From the NCBI GenBank assembly GCA_000151295.1, contig GG745373.1, positions 255,928-319,927 on the forward strand: a DNA stretch of 64,000 nucleotides. The letters run 5' to 3'. This DNA is from Allomyces macrogynus ATCC 38327 (taxonomy: Eukaryota > Blastocladiomycota > Blastocladiomycetes > Blastocladiales > Blastocladiaceae). This document shows, piece after piece, positions 45,936 through 57,243 of this stretch. Position 1 is the first letter of the stretch; each line of letters starts with the position of its first letter. The notes under the pieces were generated by a model, which saw only the letters and a program-made list of their open reading frames with translations, made no database searches and was not told the DNA's origin. The translations under genes and the position numbers were made by a program.

Positions 45936-46185
45936 GTGTGCGGGACTGGAGTGGGACTGGATGGGATGGCGACTGATGCAGGCGAGAGTGAGGATTCCCT
46001 TTACAATACATTTTTATTCGCCATTTTTCGCTAGATTTCGCATTTGGAACGGCATCCCTAGAAACGCGATGGCACCAAGGGAGGCCTGTGCGACGCACAG
46101 AGCAAATCAACAAAACAAACGGATTTCACGAAACGAGTAGGACCCGGGAACGACGACGCGAGAATCAGGGTTGGGTATCGACAAT

Positions 46186-47141
46186 TTACTTGGCCTTGAG
46201 CCAGAGCTTGTAGGTGCTGAGCAGCGCGGCAATGAGCCCAGCAATCGCCTGGATCCCGTCGCCGCGGCGGCCGGTTACGTGGAACACGTCGACATAGTCG
46301 AACGCGTAGTCGGCACAGAGCTTGAAGAAGGAGACGCGCTGCACAAACAACTTTTGCTCGAGCGCGGCCACGGCAGAGCGGTCGGTCGCGAGCTGGTCGG
46401 CGTCGACCTCCTTGGATGCGATCGCAGTCGCGAGCGCGCGTTGCCGCATGGCCAGGTCGGTCGCGATCTTGCCCATGCCGCGCAGGTTGTCGAGAATGTC
46501 GTAGATGATGGACCTACAGTGTCGAAATCACGTTGTCAGCACTTGGTTTGCTGCACAGTCAAAACCATGGTCAAGATTGTGAAGCGTACGCCATCCACAT
46601 CCTGCTACTCGTCATCTCCAACCGGTCGACCCACTTCTTGTCGAGCGCGCCAATCTTCGCCAAACAAATCACGTCGTCGACGCAGTCGTTGACGATTCCG
46701 AGGCCGGCGATCACAACCGCGAATACCTGCATGACCCCACGCGTGTGCAGTCCCTTCTTGGCCATATCGCGCATCGACCGCCATGGCTCGCCCTCGCGCA
46801 ACAGGTCGCGCAGCTCGAGGTAGGGCTCGACACAGTGCGCGAGCCGCAAGATCTTGCGCGTCGTGGAAAAATGCGACGCGACCGACTTGATGCGCTGGTG
46901 CACGTCGGCGTGCCGCGTTTTGGTGACGAGCTCCGACCAGAGCACGACCTTGATGCAGTACTGAATGATCTTAAGGGCTACAGCCGTCCGAATGCACACC
47001 CGCGCGTGATCAGACGAGACGACCGTGGAGCTCCATTTCAATCGGGGACGGACCCTTGTCGCGGCCGTCGGCGACCTGCAAGTATTTTTTGACGCGGTCC
47101 GCGGGTAGAATGAATGGGACTGGTACGGAAGAGGCGCCCAT
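46186..47141 (-). CDS. PEX11: PEX11 peroxisome proliferation protein
   Basis: Peroxisomal membrane protein that elongates and divides peroxisomes. About 267 aa. Exons on the minus strand: 47141-47054, 46977-46590, 46513-46186; both introns are 76 bases. Family features: DRVKKYLQVADGRDKALKII across the first intron, YCIKVVLWSEL, STTRKILRLAHCVEPYLEL, then a hydrophobic segment (FAVVIAGLGIVNDCVDDVI) and MASIIYDILDNLRGMGK across the second intron. The C-terminus has a second hydrophobic helix ending KLWLKAK. A plausible minus-strand AATAAA signal lies at 46013-46018. Convergent with the BAR-like gene. Confidence 0.9.
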
Positions 47142-47623
47142 GGTGGTTACAGCGAGCCGGAAAGGTGAAGAGAAAGTGGAGAGCGTGATCGTTCGCGTCG
47201 GGTCCGTCCTGTAGTCGTGCTGGCGGGGGGCAGAGCGCAGGGACCAGGTCGGTTGCGTGACGGTCTAGGTTGTCGTCGTCGTTGTTGGTCCAAAAGGCGA
47301 GCAGTCTTGCTGATCAAGAGAGCGGGGGTGATGGAAACGTTCGTGGTTCGTTCGGGTCGGTGACGGAGAGGTGGAAAATGGCATCAACGTTGATTTTTCG
47401 TTTCCCCGCACGCCGTTGCACTCTTTCCTCTCTTCATTCGGTTGTCACGCCACGTCTCGCGCCAATCTTTGCTGTCCTGCGTCGCCACCACCGCGACCTG
47501 GCCCCATCCAACCTTGCTCACGGCGGCCGTCAGCGGCCCCATTTCCCAGGCGACAGCGTGCCTAGAGGAGGTGTGGAATAAGAGCACTGGGATATTCGAT
47601 TATATTTATACACGCTCTCCCAC
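47142..47623. other. Intergenic region, 482 bases
   Basis: Upstream of PEX11 and downstream of 2-isopropylmalate synthase, both minus strand. No domain-bearing ORF; no repeat seen. Confidence 0.45.
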
Positions 47624-49505
47624 CTACACGCCGACCTTGCGGCGATCAATCACCTCGGCGCCCTCCGCGCCCGTCATGGCCGCGTCGCCATTCTCGCCAT
47701 TCGCCGCTTTCTCACCGTGCGCGCGCGAATGCAAGATCATACGGTTGATGGCCGCCATAAACGCGCGCGCCGATGCGAGCACCACGTCGGTATCGGTCGC
47801 GGTGCCATTGAAGTGAATATGCGGCAGCTGCACGTCGCACAGCTTGACCGACACTTGGCCGAGCGCGTCGCCGTCGCTGCCGCCGGACACGGCGCGCACC
47901 TCGTACTGGAGCAGCGTCACGTTCACTTCAACAAGTCGTTCAATCGCTTTAAAGACCGCATGGATCGGCCCGTTGCGCGAGATCGCCGCGTCGACTTGGA
48001 CCGACTCGGTGCCGTCGACCGGGTCGGTCGAGACGACTTCGACGGTGGCCGTCGCAATCACGCCCGTGCCCGACGTGACCTGCACATTGCGCAGTTCAAT
48101 CGCGGGCGTCTGCGAGAGCGCACCGAGCTCGTCGTCAATGATCGCGACGATATCCGTGTCGGTCACGGCCTTTTTCGAGTCGGCCGTGCGCTTGAACCGC
48201 TCAAATGCGCGCTGGAACTCGGCCTCGGACAGGTGGTATCCGAGCTGCGTGAGCCGCGTGCGGAAGGCGTTGCGGCCCGAGTGCTTGCCGAGGACCAGCG
48301 AGTTGGACGGCACGCCGACAACGCTCGGGTTGATAATCTCGTAGGTGGCCTGGTGCTTGAGCACGCCGTCCTGGTGAATGCCCGACTCGTGCGCGAAGGC
48401 GTTGGCACCGACAATCGCCTTGTTGGCCTGCACGGCCATGCCCGTCTTGTTGGCGACGAGCTGCGAGGTGCGGAAGATTTGCTGCGTGTCAATGTGCGAG
48501 TAGACGGGGAACGTTTTCGGGTGCGTGTAGAGCGCCATAACCACTTCTTCGAGCGCCGTATTGCCCGCGCGCTCGCCAATGCCGTTGATGGTCACCTCTA
48601 CTTGCCGCGCGCCGTTCATGATCCCGGAGAGCGTGTTGGCCGTCGCGAGGCCCAAGTCGTTGTGGCAGTGCGTACTCCATACTACCTGTTTTGAGCAGAT
48701 GCGGAGAGAGGTCAGCTCTTGGCTCAGCGCTCATGAACGGGCAAAGAATAGAGTCGGCGCGTTACCTTGTCGGCACCCGGCGTGTGCTGAATCAAGTAGT
48801 GAATAATTCGCCCATACTCGTCGGGCGTGTTATACCCGACCGTATCCGGGATATTCAGCGTCGTCGCGCCCGCGGCGATCACCGCACCCAACACCTTGCA
48901 CAGAAACTCCGGGTCGGACCGGCCACTATCCTCGGGCGAGAACTCGACATCGTTGCATAGCGACTTGGCGAACCGCACGGCCTCGGTCGCGCGGGCAATA
49001 CACTCGTCGCGCGAAATGCGCAGCTTGTGCTCGAGGTGAATGTCGGACGTGGCGAGGAACGTGTGAATCCGGTGCAGCGGCGCGTGCTTGACGGCATCGT
49101 AGGCGCGCTGAATGTCGTTTTTCACGGCGCGCGCAAGACCGCAAATGATCATAGGCTTACCGAGCTTTTCGCGGTTGACCATGAGCGGGCCCACTTCCTT
49201 GGCAATGCGCTCGACCGCCGCGAAATCGCCCTCAGAAGCGACCGGGAAACCGGCCTCGCACACGTCGACGCCGAGTTTCGAGAGCTGCTTGGCGATTTCG
49301 ATCTTTTCTTGGATGTGCAGCGTCACGCCAGGCGACTGAGGATGGCGGGGAATTGTGTCGTGGTTAGATCGAACGTTGACGCGTGCGAAATCAGGCCGGG
49401 TCAAGCGTGGTGTACCTGCTCACCGTCGCGCAGGGTCGTGTCAAAGATGATGAGTTTGTCCTGCGTGGATCGCGACATTGGTGCGGTTGCGGTCATGGTC
49501 GACAT
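47624..49505 (-). CDS. 2-isopropylmalate synthase, LeuA (plant/bacterial) type
   Basis: First step of leucine synthesis: acetyl-CoA plus 2-oxoisovalerate to 2-isopropylmalate. About 573 aa. Exons on the minus strand: 49505-49416, 49335-48766, 48685-47624; both introns 80 bases, phase 0. DRE-TIM barrel: [16 protein letters not shown] across intron 1, [75 protein letters not shown] (metal HxH), [24 protein letters not shown]-terminal regulatory LeuA domain follows ([12 protein letters not shown] onward). These motifs are those of the LeuA type found in bacteria and plants. The usual fungal Leu4/Leu9 enzymes start differently (for example SVDLRDGNQ). No clear mitochondrial presequence is seen after the chosen ATG, although the frame stays open upstream. 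Confidence 0.9.
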
Positions 49506-50379
49506 GGTGGTGGTTGATGTTGATCGTTGGATGGGTGTCGAGCTGGAATCGTGCTCCAGTGGGGCGAGAGAGAGGGTGCTGGTAGCGCTGTCGTCGCTGG
49601 GCGGACAGGGGGGGTGCGCCTGGTATTTATGCGGATCGCGAGCGGGGACGAGAGTGGGATCAGCCTCGGGCAGGGTCGGCAGGCCAAGACGACGTTGTTG
49701 AATCGATGGGAAGGACAAAAAGCCTCGCCCGACGTTGCCACGAGGACTCAAAAGAAGCGCGCTTGCGGTTCGACATGGCTTGCACTCAAGCCATTGCATT
49801 TCTGCTCGCCTGGCACAAAAAATGATTGGTTGCCTCGTCGAGAGTCACGCTTGTGACAGTCAACCGATGACCGGTTCCGTTCCGGGCCTTGATCGACGAG
49901 AATTGACCGAAACGATGACCTCAATGAGCTTCCAAGGCCGATGCAGATGTGCCGAGGACGGGCGCGAGGACGGGCGCGAGAGGGTGGCGCGAGGGCCGAG
50001 GAAAGACTCGAGGATGGCCGGAGATGCCAACAAGACGGCCAAGACGCTACACGGCGCGCGGATGGCTCGAAAAGCCGGGTCGATTTCGAGCTTCGTTCAA
50101 TGCCATGTGGGAGCGTTGTCGAGCAGGACAAACGACGCGAGGCAAAGGCAACAACGCCGTCCAACACTTTCAATTTTACGATGCGATTATTGGTGGAGAG
50201 AGGAACGCGGAAAGAAACCAAAAGCAAACGACATCAAATACACCAGAGGGGACGGCAGAAGCGGGAAATCAAAGGAAACAGGAACTGCACGCGCTTCAAC
50301 ACACTGCAAAGGCCACGCGTCACAGCAGCCGCTCGACTGTAGAAACCAACACCGCGGCCCCCACGCAGAACTTGTCCAC
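49506..50379. other. Intergenic region, 874 bases
   Basis: Upstream of isopropylmalate synthase and downstream of the RBM26-like gene, both minus strand. A short direct repeat GAGGACGGGCGC occurs twice near 49954-49980. Open frames cross it but show no domain. Confidence 0.45.
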
Positions 50380-52862
50380 CTACTGCTTCCACGACACCTG
50401 GAGCTGCCCGATCCCCGGCAGCGGCGACGCGCCATACGCAAACGCCTTTTCCGCCTGCGGCCGCGACTTGTACTTGATCACAAACGCGCGCTCCTGCCCA
50501 CCCGTCGCCTCAGCGCTCTCATCGAGCACTTCGACATCCCCCCACTCGCGGAACTGCTGAATCGCCGCGGCCTTGACCTCATCCGACTCGGCACCGGCGA
50601 CCAACAGCGTCGTCGGGCGCAAGTCCAGCGTGTACTTGGACCGGACACTCGACCAATTGACGGGCCCCGACGGCAACGGCTTATCGAGCGCGCTGCGCAC
50701 GGCCGGACTAATCGTCGCATCCACGGCCATATCGTCGGGCGCGGGCCCCTCGCCGTTCGCGGGCGACGGCCCGTCGCGTGCCTCGTGCGCCTGCTGCGAA
50801 ATCAAATCCAGCTCGCGGTCGAGCTGGTCGCGGCGGCGTTCCTCGGCGAGTTTCTGCACGAGCTTCGGCAAAAACGACGCGGCGCGCGGATCGTTGAGCA
50901 GGCTCGTCTTGGCCTCCTTGACTTGCTTGGCGAGCGACGTGATCATGCTCTCGACATCGCCGCGCTGCGCGTCGCCGACCGTCGCGAGCTTGGCCTCGAG
51001 CGCGCGTTGCATCGCCGAAAGCTTTTGCAAGTTCTCGTCCTTTTTCTTGTAGACTTCAGCGAGCTTGACGTCGTCGTGCGCGTGCGCGCCAGGGGCCGTG
51101 GGCGCGTGCGGCGCGCCCGGGTACGGCGGGTAGCCCGGCGGGTACCCCGGGTACGCGTAGCCCATGGGAGGGTACCCGGGCGGCGGCGGCGGGTAGGCGC
51201 CATGCGGTGGCGTATGGTGGTGCTGGTGGTGCTGGTGCTGGTGGTGCGCCGGCTTGGGCACCGCGCCCGTCGCGTCGTGCCGGTCCGGGTTATAAAAGAA
51301 GACCTTGATGAACCGGTTGCCGAAAATCGGGTCGGGCGACCCGTGCGCGGCCTTGGCCTCTTCGACGGTCGCAAACGTGATGATCGCGCGCCGCTCCTGC
51401 TCAAAGACTTGCAGGTTCTCGATGCGCCCGAAACGCGCAAAGAACTCGTTGATTTGCGGCGCGTGGCAGTGCTCGGCGGGGATCTGGTCGACGACAATCG
51501 CCGGCTGCGGGTCGCGCGACCGACCGGGGATGAAGTTGCCGGAGGCACGGCCGCCGCCGGGTGCGCCGCCGCCGTTGCTCATGCGGAAGCCCATGCCCAT
51601 GCGCATGCCCGGTGCGCCGCCACCAGGGGGCATCCCGGGGGCCGGTGCGCCGAATGGGCCAGGGGCCGGGTACCCGCCGCCCATCATGTTTGGTGGGCGC
51701 GGGCCGAACCGGTCGTTGCGCATCGGCGGCATGTGCGACGGGTGCGGTGCAAAACCTATGGGCAAGCAGACAAGGGTGAGTGCGTGATCGATGAGACGGG
51801 ATGGTTTCAGCGCGCAAGACGTACGCCCAGGCAGCGGCAGCTCGCCCTCGACAATCGGCCCAATATGTTGAAAAATGCAGCTGTCGCCGCGCATGCACAC
51901 GCCCTTTTCTGTAGATCCGACACACATCACAGTCCATTAGTTTCATCTGACCAAGCCCCAGTCCACCCATCCTATTCTTGGAAGCGCGCAACTGCGCACC
52001 ATCAAAGTCGCGGCACCGGCCACGGCGCTTCTGCCGCGGCGGCATCCCGTCGCCGAGCCCGGACGGAATCGGCCCAAACGGACGGTCGCGGTCGCGCACC
52101 GGCGGCATGTGTGGCGGCGGACTCGCGCCGTGCGGGAACCCAGCGGGTGCGGACGGGTCCGACCGCGGGAAACCACCGTCGCTGGCGGGAAAACCGCCAT
52201 GGGCGGGCGGCGGTGCCGGCGCGGCGTGCTGCGGCGGGAACCCACCGTCGTGCGGGTGCATGGAGTGCCGCGCGCGACCGGGGGAGCGCAAGCGGTCGTC
52301 AACGGGTACGACCTGTTGCGCTGGCGGCGCAGGGGCCGCTGCGGCGGGCGGTGGGGTCGGGGCCCTCCGTGGCGGCGCGGGCGCGGGAGCGGGCGCGGCC
52401 GACGCAACGGGAGGAGCCGGCGCGTGGAAAGCCGTGGGGGCGGGCGGGCGCGGGAGGTAGGATTTGGTGCGGAGCGCGTCGAAAAGGACACCGACGAATT
52501 GCTGCGTGGCTACATAAGCGAGAACCATGCGGTCAGGACCCGACCTTGGCGTACGAGCAAAAAATACGGAGCGCAGAACGGAGAACGTACAGCTCGCGAG
52601 GAAATCGCTGAGCTGCTCGATGCAAAAGTTTTTCAAGTCGTCAAACTCCATATCATGGCGCAGGAGCGCGATAATGTAGTCGCTCAGCACACCCGAGTCG
52701 GCCTCGCAACTAAGATGACAAGAAGGAAGACAAAGAGACGTCAATTCAGGCCATGAACGGCAGGCATGGACAAGAATGGGGGTCGGAGACGGACATTGGC
52801 TCGAGCTGGCGCTGAATGAAGGCCTTGAGCTCGTCGGTGGTGGTCTCGTCAATAATCGACAT
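50380..52862 (-). CDS. RBM26/27-like RNA-binding protein (PWI-like, CCCH, RRM)
   Basis: About 718 aa. Exons on the minus strand: 52862-52795, 52709-52591, 52509-52000, 51908-51825, 51755-50380. The N-terminal PWI-like bundle includes TTDELKAFIQRQLEPI, CEADSGVLSDYIIALL, LKNFCIEQLSDFL and QQFVGVLFDAL. A Pro/Ala-rich linker follows. A CCCH zinc finger built across intron 3 reads CRDFDEKGVCMRGDSCIFQH, near residues 226-246. After a Met/Gly/Pro-rich region comes an RRM (AIVVDQIPAEHCHAPQINEF, RRAIITFATVEEAKAA, RFIKVFFYNP). A His/Pro/Tyr-rich stretch, a coiled coil and a second RRM-like segment end the protein. Order and spacing match human RBM26/27 and S. pombe Rmn1, which connect the nuclear exosome to polyadenylated RNA. 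It is divergent from the PIF1-like gene. Confidence 0.85.
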
Positions 52863-53516
52863 GGTGGCGGGTTGGCTGGTTGGTTGGTTGGCGCTTGGGG
52901 TAACGATGCGTGGTAATGGGCCGGACAGGGGCCAGGTCGTGATCAGTGCCGACCAAACGCGGTCAGGTCGGCGCGTGGGGGAGTCCAAACTTGCAGCTGG
53001 GTGCGCGTTTGCGGTGCGACTTGGGGCGCTTGCGAGCTCGACCAGCGGAGTGCGGGCGAACGCGGACAGTCTGCAGCGGCGTGAAGCGTTGCGGCGGTCA
53101 GTGTTGCCAATGGCCGACGACGACGACGGCGCGCGACGGGGCGAACAGTTGGGAAATGCGCGCGCGTCACATGCGCGCAGATGACCGGCGGCCACCGCAC
53201 AGTCGAATCATGTGGCAAATCAGCGCTATGATGCACCATCTGCGCCATCATCAAAGATATCACCACGACTCTGCGACCGCCTCGGCCAGAAGGAAGGAGT
53301 CCCTCCACTGCACACCCTCGCCCTCCATTCCTTGCTCGCATGCTTACCATGACGGCGAGGCCCTGTTGACCGACTCCGCGACAGGCCAATTAGACCAAGG
53401 GAAGACTGTTGTACTTGCTACATCCGACGAGCCAGAAGCACGGCCCAGCCTGTAATCGACATTGACAGCATCAACGACCAGCTGGACCTGATCACCATCG
53501 ACGCGTCGCCACGACC
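52863..53516. promoter_or_regulatory. Divergent intergenic region RBM26-like / PIF1-like
   Basis: 654 bases between two divergent starts. It contains a GGTTGGCTGGTTGGTTGG tandem just upstream of the RBM26-like start (52870-52887). A frame reading IDIDSINDQLDL near 53455-53490 is open, so a missed 5' exon of the helicase gene is possible. Confidence 0.4.
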
Positions 53517-55615
53517 ATGGCCTCGTCCATTTTGGCCCGAGCACGGCCGTCCGCGAACGCTCACACGCCGGCCGGAGTTCTCCACCTGGCCACGAGCCGG
53601 TGCGGCATGGCGCAGCCCGCGCCGACTGCTCATCAAGTTCGGCACCTGCATCTCGCACGCGACCACTGCACCACGTCGTGCCACTATGGCCGTGCCCGTT
53701 TGCCCCATGAACGCATGGGCCCGACACGCACGCTCAAGCGTGGCATGTCGTCGCTCAACTCGTTTCTCAAGCGGTTCAAAGCCGAGGTCCTCGCCGCTCA
53801 AGATGCACCATCGATCGACCTTGACGCTAGCGCGGCGCGCGCAGCGAGCATGCTCGGTGCAGAGCAGCGGGCCGCAATTGACGCTGTGCTCGAGGGCAAG
53901 CACGTGCTCATCCATGGACCGGGTGGGACGGGCAAGACGTACCTGATTGACCAGCTCAGACGCGAGCTCAGGCGGCGTGGCAAAAAGGTCCAAGTCACGG
54001 CGAGTACCGGGATCGCTGCGGTATGTCCGGCTCGTGGTAAATCATTTCATCGCCTGATTGTGACACGACTTCTTTTCTTGCGATCCAGGTCAACGTCAAG
54101 GGACGAACTGTCCATAGCTGGTCGCAAGTCCTGTGGAACAAACCGATCGCGTTTTGGCCCGACGCGTCGCCAGACGATCTTGGCCCGTCCATTAACTCGC
54201 GCTACAATCTTCCGGACGTGCTCATTATTGACGAGATTTCCATGCTCTCGGCCGATTTCATGGACAAGCTGGACAAGCGGCTCAGGTATTGGTACACCTA
54301 CGTTCTCTATACTTGTTGCTTCGATCTTTCCAAATCGGACGCTAACCACATTGGATTGTTGGGTTAGCAATCGCAACTGGGCCCCATTTGGCGGCGTTCA
54401 ACTCGTAGCCGTTGGCGGTCCGTTCCCTCTCTTCCACTCTCTCCTGCCGTCGCCGTCCTACCGCTCACGCCGCTCCATCGTGGCCGTAGACTTCTTCCAA
54501 CTCCCGCCAGTCATGAAGGAGCTCGAGCACACCCCGCGCGGCATCAAGCAAAACCTGCTCCCCAAGGACGTTTACGCGTTCGAATCGGCATACTTTGCCG
54601 CGGCCAAGCCCACGGTGATCAACCTGCAGGAAAACTACCGTCAAGGTGACCCGGCGTTTCTTGATCTGCTGCAGCATATTCGCACCAACGGTATCCCGAC
54701 CTCGCTCGACCACTTGGCCCTGCTTGAGCAGCTCAAGGCGCCGCGGCCCCACCTCGAGGATGAGGACCTTAACCATCGCCGGCATACGCTGCGCCTTTTC
54801 ACGCGCAACAAGGACGCCGACGACTACAATGCCGCGAAACTCGCTCGGCTCAAGGGCAATGCGATGCGGTACAAGGCCGAGGACTGGATCACGGACGACA
54901 AGCAATTCCCGTTTGCGGGTCAGGCCCTGAAGAACGAGGTGGCGCGCATGACCGAGGACAATTTGTTCCTGAAGAAGGGCTGGTACGCGCTGATGGTTGC
55001 CATTGCCCCATGCTTTCCCCCTGATCGAAACAACTCACAACGCTTCGTTTCTCTCCGTTTCTGGTACCATAGCGCCGTTATGTGTATCCAGAACGTGCCT
55101 GGGACGGGGCTCGTTAACGGCTTGCGCGGGTTCGTTGTCGACTTTCACCGCGACGGGAACCCGATCGTCGATTTCGGCAAGGGTCCAACCATCGTTGGAC
55201 CGTACGTGTGGCAGTGTGTCGACACGGCGACCGATATTGTGGTGGCGATGCGATCTCAGGTCCGGCTCCTCTCTCCCTCTCCCCGCTCATTTCCCGATAT
55301 TCTCGCATTTCGACTCACGGCCGTCCTTGCCCACCCATCTTTTTTTAGCTCCCGCTGCGGCTTGCGTTTGCGATCACGATCCACAAGGCGCAGGGGCTTA
55401 CGCTCAACAGCGCCATTATCGACTTTCACAGCACCTTCTCGCCGCACCAGGCCTACGTGGCACTTTCGCGTGTTCGGGACCCGAGCAATTTGCTGATCAA
55501 GAATCTGAGCCTTGAGCGGCATATTCGCGTCGACCCGACCGTGCGCAGGTGGCACCTTGACCAGTTGCTGAGGTCGCCGATGCAGCAGTACCCAGGCCCA
55601 CGCGGGCGCGGTTAA
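53517..55615 (+). CDS. PIF1-family DNA helicase (intact copy)
   Basis: 5'-3' SF1B helicase, about 565 aa. Exons: 53517-54020, 54089-54285, 54368-54417, 54490-54982, 55073-55259, 55349-55615. Motifs in order: [20 protein letters not shown] then GTGKTY (Walker A), [31 protein letters not shown] (Walker B), [17 protein letters not shown] rebuilt over intron 3, [33 protein letters not shown] rebuilt over intron 4, [25 protein letters not shown] and [11 protein letters not shown]. All helicase motifs are intact. Family members act in mitochondrial and nuclear genome stability; some are carried by mobile elements. There is no clear targeting peptide. The start codon is tentative because the first 65 residues are low-complexity and the upstream region is open in another frame. 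Two broken relatives lie just downstream. Confidence 0.82.
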
Positions 55616-56164
55616 TGAAGGGTGAGGAAGAATCGATTACTTGATGAGAAATACGCGAGCTTTCAATCATGGTGTGCCGTTGATGCATTTGGAGTTCCAG
55701 CAGCGCAAATGCGCGCGAACGGAAAGCGCCGCGCACGCAACGCAAGGACACATCCGTGAGCAACGCAACCCCACTGCTGTCATCGTGGCGCGAATTTATC
55801 GTGGACGTGGCCGTGCGACCTGCCCGTCGTGTCGGAGTGGGATGGTCGCGCAGATCGCACACCAATGTCGTTTTGGTGGGTGAGTTGGCTTGTCTTCTCC
55901 ATGTTGGATAAATGTGCCACTCACCATACTGAACACCTGCGCCTTCGACCTGGTCGGCCGTGATCCTGTCGTGGCCGTACTGTGACTGCGGCCGCCAAAG
56001 GCACAGTAACGCTGTGTGCGCGAGGGTGTATTTGTTCGGTGGAGGAGCAGGTACGACTCGCCCCAAACTGCTGGCGCGGTACTCATATCGTTCAGGTCTT
56101 GGTCGCACTGTGAATCACATTGCGGCCGCACAAATTCGCGTCGTGATCGCGTCTTAGTCGCGTC
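55616..56164. other. Spacer between PIF1-type sequences
   Basis: 549 bases with no recognisable domain. I looked for the missing N-terminal helicase motifs of the downstream fragment in all frames and did not find them. Confidence 0.45.
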
Positions 56165-56707
56165 GTGCTCATTCTGGATGCATTCATGATCACGTCGTGT
56201 TCGCTCCCTGATCGCAGATTTGATCGTCGTGCCGCGCAACTCTGGCGGTCACAGGCCCGGACCCGGCTGGGTCTCGCGCAAGCAGGTACGTTGGTCCCAT
56301 GGCGACGCGATTTTGTGCCATCCATTGACGAGGACGCATTTTTGCGCGACGACGATTACGCCAGGGCTAACCACCTCGTACACGTCGGGTTGCTGCCGCT
56401 GACCCTCGCGTGGGGCATCCCCGTGCACAAGTCGCAGGGGCTCACGCTCGATGGTGCTGTCGTGCATATCGGTGACACCTTCTGCTCGCACCAAGTCTTT
56501 GTGGCGCTGTCGCGCGTGCGCGACCATTGCCGACTCCTCGTCCTCGGTGTTGATGAGAAGCTGATCATGACCAACGAGTGCAGAATTGGCACAAACAGCA
56601 GCAGCCGAAGCTGCAGCAGGAGGAGGAGATGGTCTCGGGTGCCCAGTCGACGGCGTCGCCAGTTGGGACAGATGATGATGAGAGCGACGATGTTTGACGG
56701 TTTGTAA
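56165..56707 (+). pseudogene. PIF1-type helicase C-terminal fragment
   Basis: Only the last helicase motifs are present: LPLTLAWGIPVHKSQGLTLD (motif V region) and [13 protein letters not shown] (motif VI), about 56390-56540. Walker A, Walker B and the middle motifs are absent upstream. After the LLVLGVDEK segment the frame runs on with Arg/Ser-rich sequence to a stop. It is a relic of a further helicase copy or a displaced part of the broken copy downstream. It could be an exon of a longer gene, but nothing supports that. Confidence 0.65.
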
Positions 56708-57243
56708 CTGATTTTGTCCAGTCCCGACCAGAACGCTGAGAACATTGAGTCACAATTTTCTGGTCGCATTGTGACTGCCAGCGGCACCGACACTGCCGAA
56801 AATTGACGCACGCTCTCTACTGTTCAAGGGTAATTTGCTCCACCTCGCTATGTGCATTCAACTTCGTGCGCTGCAACTTGCTGCAAGAAATGTGGCGCTC
56901 TCGCAGAAAGCGCAACCGTCTTCACAAAGGCCATCACGACGACGGGCCAGCTGGCAGCTGACATCCCGACGACTACGACTCGCCCGAATGGACGAATGGG
57001 AAGCGCCGACGAGTCGACGGCCACGGCGGGGCACAGCAATACCATTCAGCTCTTTTTTACGGCGAGCGCTCGCCGTCGCCGGCGCGGGTCGTGGCGACCA
57101 CTGCACAGTTACCTGACCCCGAGACGGCGGCCCAAATTCTGCCCGAGTCCACGGTGTCCGTTTTTGTCGTCAACAAAGTACTGGGTTCCACGCCATGGTC
57201 ATCGTTGGTCGCGTTTCGACAAATCTGACTGCGCGTATCGACG
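56708..57243. other. Spacer between PIF1-type fragments
   Basis: 536 bases. Open frames on both strands (for example near 56852-57116) show no domain. No terminal inverted repeats or target-site duplication visible by eye. Confidence 0.4.

Noticed and set aside
49735..52611. A 958-codon plus-strand frame opposite the RBM26-like gene
   Set aside because: It is antisense to a gene with PWI-like, CCCH and RRM motifs and has Arg/Pro/Gly-rich shadow composition. GC-rich codon bias keeps the opposite frame open.
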